64,000 bases of DNA from NCBI RefSeq assembly GCF_024763615.1, contig NC_077224.1, positions 2,480,001-2,544,000 on the forward strand. Direction: 5' to 3'. The stretch comes from Phlebotomus papatasi. Taxonomy: Eukaryota; Arthropoda; Insecta; Diptera; Psychodidae. The translations under genes were made by a program, and so were the position numbers. Below are positions 43,677-54,655 of the stretch, piece by piece (positions within the stretch are counted from its first letter, which is position 1; each line of letters begins with the position of its first letter). The notes under the pieces are model-generated. The model was given only the letters and a program-made list of their open reading frames with translations, was not told the DNA's origin and searched no databases.

Positions 43677-46600
43677 GTGAGTGTGGTTTTTCTCTCTTTT
43701 TGGCGCACTCTGCTGCTGCGCAAATTTTTGCTTTTCCCCGCTTTTTTCATTCAATCTCAGCGATCAAGGTTGAGAGTTGGCACTGGTGGGTTCAATATTG
43801 CGTAGGTAAGAAACTATTTCACGATTGAGAATCTGGCCAAGGGGGAAATATCTTACTCTTCCGTATTCGATAAACTTCATCATTGGAAAAGTTTTGTCAA
43901 AGTTGCAAAAACGAATGTCAGAAAATTATAGAATTACATGCCCAATAAATTTTAGGCCACGCCCCTTTAGAAATGGCTTTAAATCAAGATATAATCTCTA
44001 AAATACAGAAATAAAAATCGCAGAATTATTGGACATTTAATTATTAAAGACAAAGGTACTTAAATAAGTAACACGAAATTTACACATAAAATTACACAAA
44101 GTTTACACAATTTACACAATTTTTTTCTTTAATGAAAAGTGTTAGGGGAAGGAAAGTTTTAAAATGAAAAAGAAAAAAGCCACATCAAGGATAAAAACTT
44201 GAGAAAATTCTAAGTTTTTCATTTAGGGAAGAAAGTTCGCTCTGACGAACACGGAAGAGCTGAAAAGTGGAAATAAAAATTAAGCCACGCCTCCAGGAAA
44301 CTTGTAAATAACTATATGGTAGTCACTGGATATTTTCTAGAGTATTTCACTTTGTACAGCAAAAAAATGTTTAAAATCTAAAGCTTACAAGGGTTCTAGA
44401 TTGTAACTTTAGCCTAATTTCTGAAGATCTTTTAATTCTCAGTAGAAAGTACGGGAAAGTACCCATGCTTCGTATGATCTCTAGCTTCGTAATAACTAAA
44501 TTTTTCCTATGTTTCTCAATAAATGTGGCTCATTGCATGTATTTTTAAAAACTAACGAAAAGTGCCCTGTCCAGTTTTTAAAAAAGAAGAAATAAAAATT
44601 CAGAAAAATAAAAATAAAGAAATAAAATTCAGAAAATAGGGAAGATTTAGTCATTACGAAGCTTGGGATCCTACGAAGAATGGGCACTTTTCCCTGCTTT
44701 GAGTGATTTTTTTTAAAAATTCAATGGATCATTTGCCCATTACATGAGCTACCATTACAAAATTTTCGAATGATTCTTGCCTGATAATAAATTAGAATAT
44801 TAATTAAAGCACATATGTAGCTAAATCTTTAAGTCTTGTGTGCCCTTAATCAGAAATTAGAAATAAATTAGTGCTTTCAGGATTATTACTGTAGATATGT
44901 ACGGAGAATAGAGGCACAAATTTGGGAGCTTTTTAATGAGGGTTGATTGGGAATGTAAATAAAAGTTATGTTGATGGTCCCCCGATCGATTTAAAGAAGA
45001 ATCTCAACATTTATGTATGTTTCATGCAAGTTTTAAAAGATATTTTCTCAGAAATCTTTAGGGAATTTGCTCTAAAGTAGGTATTTCATATTTTTGGAAA
45101 ATTACAAAAACCAATAAATGAGGCATTTAGAGTGATCGGAGCGCGATGTCTTAGATGAACAAAATTGTAGTCCTAAGTGTTGCCTATCGCTTGGTGTCAA
45201 TGAATTTTTAATATTTTGTTTAGTTTCAAAATATTAAAAATCAAAATTGAAGCACAAATAATGATCTTTTCAAGAGATCCACATTTTTTAATTTCCGTTC
45301 ATCAGAACCTGAGATATAACGAATAATGTAAGGCAAAGCAGAAAAAGTATAACAGTATTAATTTCAAAAAAATTTAGACGTGATTGAGCAAAACCAAAAC
45401 GATATTCTTAATCAGGGGACTCGACTCTATCAAACGTACCATGTTCTGAGAAAAAAGCCGTGTTACATAGTGTTATTAATCGCATCGAGATATTTGTACA
45501 ATGTAATCATGTTATATTGTTGTTCTATCCCGTATTGGAAGAATCTCCTAAGTCCATTGTAGATCACCCAGGAGCGCCTTCCTCGCAATTGGACTGGATT
45601 GAAAATTTCAAGAACTTTCAAAATGGACCCTAAAGAATAAACTTACTTTGGCGTTCGAAAATTCGATAATAAAATGTTTGCAATCATAGGTGTCTTTGCA
45701 TAAAATATTCACCTTGACTACCTCCAAAATATATCCTAAAAGAAATATTAGAAGCCATTTTCTAAATAAACTACAGAAATATGATTTTATTCATGTCAAT
45801 TCAAACGATACGCCTAAATCTTCTTTTGGTAAGTGTGATTATTTCATTGCAAATTCCATGAATTCTGAGCATTTCTTATTAAATTCGCTTTGCTTTTAAA
45901 TGCAATTTAAAAGCTAGGCGACTAAAATTTAAAATTTTAGTCATTTTTGCAGTCAGTGATATTCAAATCCATGTTCTGTAAGGTCCATTGGATGTGGTTC
46001 AGAACGATACCATCTACAAATGGTTTAAATAATTAAATGAAAGTTCTATCTAAACACTGATGTGCAAAATTTTGTGCCCGGTGTAATAATTACGGTGAAA
46101 ATTAGGTGTACATAGGTGGAAATATTTTGTACGTAGCTGAGCCAGAGGAACCAATATTTCGGGAAAAAGTCGTTTTTCTGCTTTTGTAGTGGTAGTCGCC
46201 AGCATTTGGAAAAAAACGTCGCCGAGATTGCTTTTTAAAGCCAATTTGTGAAGTTTATTCAATGAAATTTCAATAAAAACTGGTGTTAACATATAAGGAA
46301 ATTGTTTTTAGAATTAGTTTAGTGACACAGAATTGGTTAAAAGGCGTGATTTGATAGTAAAAATACGCTAAATATGGGTAGCCCAGCGACTTTTGCAACA
46401 TTTCATAATTCGTGGAATATTACGAAAATTATGTGGAATTATCTATGATTTATGAACAAAATTAAGCAACAAAATTAAGCAAAAAGAATTTCTCAAGAAT
46501 AATTAAAATTCCTAAAAACATTAAAAATTTAATGCAACATTAGCCACTTTTTTTAGTGTTGCCAGATTCGAATGCAAAAACGACTTTTCCTTCAGTGGTG

Positions 46601-47046
46601 ATTCCTCTGGCTGAGCAAACGAAGCGAAGCAAACGAAAGTACCTTTGTAAAAATTGCTTCTAAATAATAATTTTCTTCTAGAACAAAAATTAAGAATTTC
46701 AAGGAATTTTGTTTCTTGCTTTTTACTAACCTCATAAGCAAGAGATTTCGTTGAAAGCTGTGGTATAATTGCTTTGGGTTGTGTGGAATTCAATAAAAAA
46801 TCTTGAAACTTTGACAGAATTTTCTGTACGAAGCTGCAAAGGTTAAGCTTAGTATTATTTTGCAAAATACAAAACATAAAAATTATTCAAATATGTTGAA
46901 AGAGACACCTTGTTTAAATGAAATTTTAGGATTATAAAAGTATCTTAGGGGAGTGGCTTATTTTTCCATATGACTTCATATTCATTGTGTGCTTTTTGGG
47001 AAATTGTTTTGGTGTTTCCTTATCAATTTGAATATTTTAAATTCTA
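43677..47046. other. Intron with old dispersed repeats
   Basis: The last intron of the main gene starts here. It holds two inverted GCCACGCC repeats (43956, 44282), a repeat shared with 37.2 kb (45460-45610), and an inverted pair GAGCCAGAGGAACCA (46139) / TTCCTCTGGCTGAGC (46601) with neighbouring AAAAGTCGTTTTT/AAAAACGACTTTT arms, i.e. a ~480-bp foldback. No exon with phase 2/2 found. Confidence 0.4.
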
Positions 47047-47386
47047 TACAGTAGAGCCCCGCTTTAGTCCATATTTGGTTCCAGATTTGACACTTGGGTC
47101 GCACTAGTCCATGTCATTTTTTAAAATTATCAACGACTTTTAGTATTGAAATTGCTCGATGGCTTCCACTTTCTTTGCGATTGTGGTACTTGTCCTCGCT
47201 CCCTTCATTATGGATCACAATTATCACAACTACTCAATAAAGTTTGCCAAAAATATTAAAATAATTATGATAATATTTCATGTCGCGTACTAAAAAACAT
47301 AACCTAACTTAAAATCAGTTTTTTGAAATCAACGGTCGATAAATTGTGGACTATAGAGCGATGGCCTACAGCGGGGTTCTACTGTA
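47047..47386. mobile_element. CAGTAGAGTCTCGCTATAG MITE, copy 1
   Basis: Bounded by TACAGTAGAGCCCCGC and inverted (GGGGTTCTACTGTA). Internal TAGTCCATATTTGGTTCCAG and CCATCGAGCAATTTCAATA-type blocks are shared, in inverted orientation, with 48715-49058. The terminal CAGTAGAGTCTCGC resembles pogo/Tigger ends. 340 bp, non-coding. Confidence 0.8.
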
Positions 47387-48714
47387 AGTCTGACTTGAGT
47401 TAGCCATCGATTCTGAAAGTTTGCTATTATTAATTTTTTTGAAATTACGAAATATGCGCCCCTTAAGTTCCCAATAACGACAAATACTGATCTCGTAGAC
47501 GATCACAAATGCCTCACGTTTACGGATCAAATTCGCGTGATGATCGATCGAGGTTCTTGGGAACACGATCACCTCCTCAAAAGCTCCACACACATTATCG
47601 CAATAATTGAAAAGTTATAGCTTAATTTTTTTTATTTCATTTTAAATCAAAATTAGCACTTATTAGCGTAGGCGAAGATCACTCAATGCAATTATCCTCT
47701 TGGCCAATTTGGAGTACTTAAACGTCTTTTAGTTTAAATATCTCCCATAAATTAACATGCAACAGCCTTTTTGTTTAAATTTCCACAACTTTTGCAATTT
47801 CTGTTGATGTTTTAGGCAAATTTATCACAATTGTTTGCGAGGGAGAAAAGTTGCTAAAAAATTAATGCAAAAGAGAAACTTGTTTCACAATCTCTATCGC
47901 AAATATTGCAAAGTAACTTCTGGCACTCATCACAAAGTGAAAAACTTTAACTGAAAATTCCATTAAACAATGTCTTGACTGTTTTGTTGATTGGAAGATC
48001 AAAATTCTTTGTAAATTTGAACCCACTCAGAAACACACAAAAATTGCCAATAAAATGTCGCACAGCCTTGTGAAATTAATTATTGATTGAGCAAAAAGAA
48101 AAAAAAACAAACATGAGCATGGAATATGGCATGGGATTTATTTTATTTATTTTTAGTAGAAAAAAAAAATCTGTTTTGACTCGAATTTTAATGACAAAAT
48201 ACCATAAATAATTTCCGTGTGAATAAAGTCTGCACGGCAAAATTTTATGCAGAAAATTAACACAATAAATAGATCAAATGGGTTATTTAATTTGTGTAGC
48301 ATTTTTTCTGGCTTTTAACTGAATGTTGATAAACATTTTTAGTTTGGAATTAATAGAATATCAACATGGCTTTTGTCGATGCAAACAAATGGCCTCATAA
48401 TATGGTAATTTTTTTTCACGAGGAATGGATTTCTTTAAATGGATATTTTATTGAAAAAGTTGTCAGACATCATTGGATGCCACTTATAAGAATATAAAAT
48501 CATTGAGTTATTTGTCTATAAAGAAAGAAGTTTTCTATTGCAATAGAATTGGGAATTAATAGTGTTTTTTAATCTGTTTTTATTATGCTTTGAATAAAAC
48601 ATTTATATTTACTCAATTTTTTTTTAGAATTGCATAAATTGTGAGGTTATGTTGATACAAACTTCTCATACTGCTAATAATAAATAATAAATAATTTATA
48701 AATAATAAAAGAAT
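47387..48714. other. Intronic non-coding between two inverted MITEs
   Basis: AT-rich apparently unique sequence with a (AATAAT)n-like run near 48675-48710. The 47366-47593 minus frame partly overlaps the MITE and is not recognisable. Confidence 0.35.
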
Positions 48715-49058
48715 TACAGTAGAGTCTCGCTATAAGTAATCGCTCTATAGTCCACAATTTATCGACCGTTGATTTCAAAACACTAATTTTAAGTTAGGTT
48801 ATGTTTTTTAGTACGCGACGCATGCAATGTTGTCATAATTATTTTAATATTTTTGGCAAACTTAATTGCGTAGTTGTGATAATTGTGGTCCATAATGAAG
48901 AGAGCGAGGACAAGAACCACAATCGCAAAGAAAGTGGAAGCCGTCGAGCAATTTCAATACTAAAAGTCGTTGATAATTTTAAAAAATGACATGGACTATA
49001 GTGCGACACAAGTGTCAAATCTGGAACCACATATGGACTATAGCGAGACTCTACTGTA
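48715..49058. mobile_element. CAGTAGAGTCTCGCTATAG MITE, copy 2 (inverted)
   Basis: TACAGTAGAGTCTCGCTATA to the inverted TATAGCGAGACTCTACTGTA. It is an inverted relative of 47047-47386, 1.3 kb away. Open frames on both strands here (48801-48989, 48839-49030) are shadows of the MITE. Confidence 0.85.
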
Positions 49059-49874
49059 AGCCCAATCCAGGCTTCTTTTATTTGACATATGAAATTAACT
49101 TGAATGTAAGGTTATGTTAAACCTAACCTCAAAAATTCCCGGATATGTTTCGTCCTATGAAAACTATACGAAACTTTTTAATTTTCTGCCCTGAAGCAAT
49201 TTTAATAAAAGATTTACAGAAATACTATTAAATAATTTAACCCCTGGACTAATAAAATTATCTAAAATGTCCTTAATAGTATTACAATTTCTTAAAAAAC
49301 ACTTTTTCATTATAAGAAAGAATATTCATTGATTATAATTTGTTATGTTTATGTAGAGTTCGATATAGTGAGTCTCATGGTAGCTTCTCAATTATTAAAA
49401 CGTCTTTAAATGTAATTCTTTTGGAACAAAGCTTTAGAATTGAGGTTAGGCTATACATAACCTTAGAGATTGTGTCCGAATCTTTTCTTGATTTATTACT
49501 TAAATATCGTTTGAGCAATAAACGAGGAGAGCATCAGGTCAAAATCCGTGTTCTTACTGTATTAAATTCAGCTATTGACCGAATACCAAGCACATAACCT
49601 GACATTTTAAAATAAATTGTCTGAAAAAAAAATTGAAAACAGACACAAGAGGTTAACTTAAGGCGATATGCACAATTTATAAGTTTTTAATGGGAATTTC
49701 ATAACCTATAAATAAGTAATTACTATCAAATGCTGGAAATTCTCATAAATTGATCAAACAAAAAAGAGAGGTTATGTAGCAAGGTGTTTTAAAAATTAGA
49801 CATAACCTAGAAGAAAGTTTTGAATAGCAAAATTCCTCAAATTTTCGTTTCATAATTTAATTAATATCAGTATA
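49059..49874. other. Intronic non-coding
   Basis: No element recognised. Several ATAACCT/AGGTTATG words on both strands (for example 49107, 49449, 49768) hint at an eroded repeat. The 85-residue frame at 49340-49597 has no motif. Confidence 0.3.
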
Positions 49875-49882
49875 CAGTAGAT

Positions 49883-50010
49883 CAGAGGCGTGCAAGAACC
49901 GTTGAAACCGAATAAACGTCAAATGACACATGTACGTCAATGGTCAAAACGCTACTATAACAAACTTACTTTGACGTTAATTCGGTTTTAACGGTTTTTG
50001 CACATCTCTG
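49883..50010. mobile_element. Non-autonomous hAT element (128 bp)
   Basis: Ends CAGAGGCGTGCAAGAACCGT and inverted CAGAGATGTGCAAAAACCGT, flanked by a perfect 8-bp duplication CAGTAGAT (49875-49882, 50011-50018). The 8-bp target and CAGAG terminus are typical of the hAT superfamily. The interior is palindromic (ACGTCAA/TTGACGT). Confidence 0.9.
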
Positions 50011-50018
50011 CAGTAGAT

Positions 50019-51412
50019 TGTATCTCAATTGGGCATATGGACCAAAATGTCATCCGAATCTAACCTATATTTAATTTATATACTCATGATATTTGTAAAT
50101 TAAACAAAAAACAAATGTAACCGGGTTTGAAATTTCAATACCTTTCCAAAAAATCCAAATTTAACCAAATCAGTTGAAAAATGGGCCCTCCAAAGGCGAA
50201 TTTTCCGGGCTTAGACGAAATGTTCGTCTGAACTACCTCTAAAAGACATCCAAAAATTATTGAAAAAGCTTGGGACAATTTTGAGAAAAACTGAAAAAAA
50301 CATGGTTTTGGCTGGGATAGAGAGAGGATTATTTTCAAAGTTTTTAATAATTTTTTGCATTCTAATCAAAAATTTGAAACAATAAAACACAGTAAAAATG
50401 CAAGGAATCTTCACACCTTGCAAAATATCAGACCTAACTCTACAAGATTTGGACAAAATCAATAAAATTTACAGTAATAATAAAGCGCTTACAGTAAAAT
50501 TATTACAAAATACCCAAGATTTAATAATGTTAAGGATTTACACACTTTCAAAACAATTGTACATTCTGAAATTTTCCCATGATAAGTCATTTTTTTGTGC
50601 TACACACCTTTGTAATTTTAATTTCGAACTATTTCTATCTACATATTTGATATTGTATAGTCGTACGTGTTACTTTCTGTATCCTGGGCATGAACCAATA
50701 AAATTTTTATTATTATTACTTATTATATCGGGGAAAGAAAATAAACGTTTGAAGATATTGTTTTTTTTTATTAGGGGGTCATTGAAGATCGGAAGTTGAT
50801 ATCTTTTACCGTATAAGCTCCAGGATGGGGCAAGTTGATTTACGATAAAATCAAAAGAATTAAACTTAAATAAAAAAAGTATCCAGATCGGAAAAAGCCG
50901 ATTGAGCGAGAGTGTACTGTAGCATTCAAAAATTAAATTACTTAATTTATAATTTATGATTATGAAAACATGTTTTGGAAGTTAAAACATTATTATGTCC
51001 TGCACACAATCAGTTTTATTTGTAAAGATGTTTTCAAAATTTTCTGTGAGTAAGCGAGATGACTAGATCTAAATTTCATTCACTCTCACTGAAATGTCAA
51101 AAACATGTTTGCAAAACAAGTTTTTGTGCGTTGGGCATTATGATCAGCGCACAGTAATTTTGGTTTTGTAAACAAGTTTTTGGCATTTCAATGAAAGTCA
51201 ATACAACAAAGATCTAGTCATCTCCTTCTCTCTTATAGGGAATTTTGAAAACATGTTTACAAACAAAAGTTATTGAGTGCTGGTCATTAAGTAAATCGTA
51301 TTTTGAAAACAAAAATAATACAGTATGTTAAAAATATTGCAAAGGGATACTTTTCAACAAAAATAATACCATTTTCTAATTTTAAAATTGATTGAAATAT
51401 TGAGCTTAGAAT
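50019..51412. other. Intronic repeats and foldback
   Basis: About 50130-50330 shares words (GGCGAATTTTCCGG, TTATTGAAAAAGCT) with 30.75 kb. Near 50680-50740 the text CATGAACCAATAAAATTTTT followed by ATT repeats looks like the 3' tail of a non-LTR element. About 51000-51290 is a long imperfect palindrome (TTGTAAAGATGTTTTCAAAA... against TTTTGAAAACATGTTTACAA). The 133-residue frame at 50398-50799 spans the tail and has no motif. Confidence 0.4.
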
Positions 51413-51414
51413 TT

Positions 51415-52525
51415 AGGGTAAATTAAGCTAATTCAAAACCTGCTCCAAATGGAAATTTTTCGGTACTCCAAATGGAAACGTCATTGTTTTCATGATAAAT
51501 ACAGTACTAAATTATTATATTTATATATTTTCTATACTTCAGTTTCATTATTTAGTTAATTTTGCTTAAAATAAAGCGAAAATCCATTCATATTCACAAA
51601 TTTTAATTTGGTAATTTCTCAAAAAAATTAAAACTGCACCTTTTCACTATCGAATTTTTCATCGATCGACCATGTTTTCCAATGAAAAACACAATGAGGT
51701 GACTGTTGTTTATTCGTTTTGTTTAACATTTATGTCATATTTCTGGCTATTTTTAGTTAAATTAAGTGCTAATCTTTATTGTTAACGGTACGTGAAGTTT
51801 TCAAATGAAATAATTATCTATTTCGTGAACAAAAAGGGTTTTTCTGAAGTGTCTGTAAATGCTTCAATAGGAAACCCCGGAAATATGATTTTTTGGAGAG
51901 ATTTTCTTATTATTTTAGATGGGAAAGGAGAAAAGACTACGAATAAGAACAAATCCTGCACTCAGGAGAAACTCAACAAGGTTTTGGAAGCCTTTCGTCG
52001 CCGTTTCAGTTACACAGTTTGTCTCCAATTAGAAAATTTCCCTTGTCTCCATTTGGATTAATTTGTTTCCAATTGCAGAATTTTACGCTCGCGTATTTTT
52101 CTTGTATTTAAAACGTTTTCAAATTATATTTAAACAATTTTCACTAAGTCACTGAGATAAATCCGAAAAAGTTAAAATAATATTCCGGAAATTTTAATTT
52201 TACCCTGCAGTATTGATCCGAAATCGATGTAAATATTACCCTTTTTAGGTGTATTGGAGGTTAAAGTTACCCTTTTTTCATGTTGATTTTACCTTCAAAA
52301 GGTGTAAAATTAACATAAAAATATTTTGATATATTTTTACACCTAAAAAGTGTTAAAGTTATGAGGAAAAAAAGTTAAGGGTGCCTCTTTTTTTTCTCAG
52401 TTATTCTAGAATAATCAAGGAGCAAATTTATGTAATTCTCTTCAGAAAAAATATGAACTTAATGTGTTGAATCTTCTGTCAAAGTTAAAGCGTCTGAAAA
52501 TGGTTTTGAATTAGGACATTTACCC
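51415..52525. mobile_element. GGGTAAATTAAGC element, copy 1, with nested CACTGAG MITE
   Basis: TA on both sides (51413-51414, 52526-52527). Ends GGGTAAATTAAGCTAATTC and inverted GGGTAAATGTCCTAATTC. About 90% alike to 54656-55451. It encloses a frame (51792-52061) with CTQEKLNKVLEAFRRRF, which resembles the start of the psq-type helix-turn-helix of pogo transposases. The MITE at 52150-52400 is absent from the sister copy. Confidence 0.75.
52150..52400. mobile_element. CACTGAG MITE, copy 4 (nested)
   Basis: CACTGAGATAAATCCGAAAA to TTTTTTTCTCAG with the standard family interior. Inserted in the element at 51415-52525; the sister element at 54656 reads through the site. Confidence 0.85.
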
Positions 52526-52527
52526 TA

Positions 52528-52981
52528 CGATGCTTCATTGGGAAATTTGATTCAGAGTTGAAGGATCTTTCTTGTTAGGAATCTTTCGTTTTTTGCGTAA
52601 TATGCTTAGAAAATCGATCCAAGCGCCACTAGCGAAGGTTTGGTGAACTTTGCATGTATTAAAAACCCAGCGAGCACCAAATGATAACCGATTTCAATTC
52701 AATGAATTCAAATGAAAATATTTGTATTTTCAGTTGAATTCTGCTAACCCTAAACGAAAATTCACTAAGCAGTGCCATTTCCCTGGTTAGCACTTTTTGT
52801 TCGGCGACTGCTAACCGGTTAGCATTTTTTTGCTGATGGATTTAGCAAAAATATGGTAAACATGAACCTTTTTTCTGCTAATTGTGATCGCTGAGAAGTG
52901 CCCATCAATTCATAATTCGAATTAATTAGCAATAGATCTTTTCTAATTGAATTAAAAACTGATTTCCGGACTTTCCTTTAG
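52528..52981. other. Intron end before the last exon
   Basis: Contains short repeated GCTAACCGGTTAGC-like text (about 52803-52830, a 14-bp palindrome between GCTAACC words) and closes with the acceptor CTTTCCTTTAG. Confidence 0.45.
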
Positions 52982-53816
52982 GATTTACTCGCCATATCAG
53001 ACTCATGCTTCAACTCTGGGCAGATTCAGTGCCTCTACAAATCAACTTCGCTCCCCCACTTACACCACATCCTCCCAGACTCTGCCCCGGAAGCTTGAGC
53101 ACCGTCCAGCCCACTCCTCAACCATCAACGTCTCCATTGTCAACACAGTTGCTCCTCCAACGCAGAACACCGGTCCGGCAAAGCCCGCTCGATCCTACAA
53201 AGCTCTCAATCGCAGCAAGAGCTTGAATGTCCATGGGATCAGCGAAACCAATGGCACGGCCTTCAAATCCAATCCTCAGTTGAATCTGAAGAGTCCGTCC
53301 ATTGTCAGCATGATCAGTCGCAGTCAGAGGGATTTGCGTCCCGTAGGAGCTACGCCGGTGCGTGAAGTGGACACGCAGAAGTCACTGTTCCTGCGGGGAC
53401 TTCAGGAGCAGGCACCAGAGCTCTACAGGACACTCCATGGGGAGGATGAACTCTCCCCGATGCGCACGAATTATTCGCGATTTTCAGTGGAAAGAGCTCC
53501 GAGGAATGGGGATTTGAGAACGAGATCTCCAGTGACTATCAACAAGGATACAGCCAGTATCATCAGACGAGGAAGTTCCAGCACAGATGACTACTCAGAG
53601 ACTTACAACTACACCACACGCAACGACGATCCGAGACGACCAAGTATCACAAATACCACGCAGAACTTCAGCAAAAAGACAATTCCGGGCAAGGGAGTCG
53701 TGGAGTCTAGCAAGACAAAGTCCGTGACTACGAGTCGCTATGTGCCAGATCTGCACAACAGCCACCTCCTCAATCGCCACGTGATCGAAGTCAGGGGGAA
53801 TTCTCCCAGGCATTGA
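52982..53816 (+). CDS. Unrecognised disordered protein, last exon
   Basis: One base completes the Arg codon (phase 2 to 2), then 277 codons to TGA at 53814-53816. It begins IYSPYQTHASTLGRFSASTN, followed by Ser/Thr/Pro-rich text and a KPARSYKALNRSKSLNVHG block that looks conserved. Next are SLFLRGLQEQAPELYRTLHG (a likely short helix), ARSPVTI-like serine motifs, and a C-terminus TTSRYVPDLHNSHLLNRHVI with basic and Ser residues. No membrane segment or enzyme motif. The combined visible part is 901 residues. An open frame at 53005-53226 on the same strand in another phase is a shadow. Confidence 0.9.
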
Positions 53817-54190
53817 CTTTCTTTAACTTGATCAGGGAAGGGTCTTTTTTCCTTGCAGGTCCGTGGACAAAAGTTGGGCACAGTTTCTAATTGTTTAAAA
53901 GGTTTTATCAGTGATAACAAAGTATCAGGTGAGATTTCTTTCTTTCAGGATTTTATACAAAAAACGGTAACGGAATGAAACAGAAAAATTCTCTGAGTGA
54001 AGATACTTTTCTGTTTAAAAAAAAATATAAAATTAGATTTTCATAGAAAAAAGGAAGTAAAAGTATTTCCGCTTAACGCTATAATTCTTGCGAGCAATAC
54101 ATATGATGAACATTTTCCAGTTCTCTGTAGCAACTTTTTGTCAATATCAATACAATCTTTAAGAATTTGAGCTTAGTGAAGTCAATAAAA
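53817..54190 (+). other. Probable 3' UTR with polyadenylation signal
   Basis: No AATAAA occurs after the stop until 54184-54189 (TCAATAAAATAG), followed by a T/A-rich stretch; this is the first reasonable polyadenylation signal. A splice-like pair is also present: acceptor TTTTTTCCTTGCAG (to 53859) and donor CAGGTGAGATTTC (about 53928). A spliced UTR or alternative end therefore cannot be excluded. Confidence 0.45.
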
Positions 54191-54350
54191 TAGTTCTCTA
54201 TGATTTTTAAAAAAAAAAGCACTTAGGAACTGTTTCTTTTAATGAAATTCTGTCCTTTGATTTACTTTCGATTTTGACAAAATAAGACAAAACAAAAGTG
54301 CAAAAGCATTCTCATGGATATGAGAGTAGCTTTTCTCGGAGAAAAACATA

Positions 54351-54562
54351 GGGGAAACTGGGGCACCACCAAACACGGGGTACCACCAAATACTGCGATT
54401 TTTTAATCGGATATTCGACTTCAGAGGATAAGACCTATATGAATTTATAGGCACTATAAGGATGCTTGTCCACTGAAGAAATGGTATAGATAGTCCAAGT
54501 AGTTTAGGAATAAAAATTAGTGTTTGGTGCTACCCCGTGTTTGGTGGTGCCCCAGTTTCCCC
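54351..54562. mobile_element. GGGGAAACTGGGGCACCACC MITE
   Basis: TA duplication (54349-54350, 54563-54564) and inverted ends GGGGAAACTGGGGCACCACC, continuing into CAAACACGGGG on both arms (about 32 bp). 212 bp, non-coding. It shares GGGGAAACTGGGGCA with the element at 21138-22044 but diverges inside. Confidence 0.9.
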
Positions 54563-54655
54563 TATTTATGAGCTTTGAATATTGTTCCAAAAGAAATGTT
54601 TTTGAACCTTTTAAGAACCAAAAGGGCTTTTGACTTTACATGAAAAATCGGCATA

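Noticed and set aside
50398..50799. 133-residue plus-strand frame
   Set aside because: Low-complexity, AT-driven composition (Leu/Ile/Phe/Lys), runs through a LINE-tail-like AATAAAATTTTT(ATT)n stretch, and has no motif.
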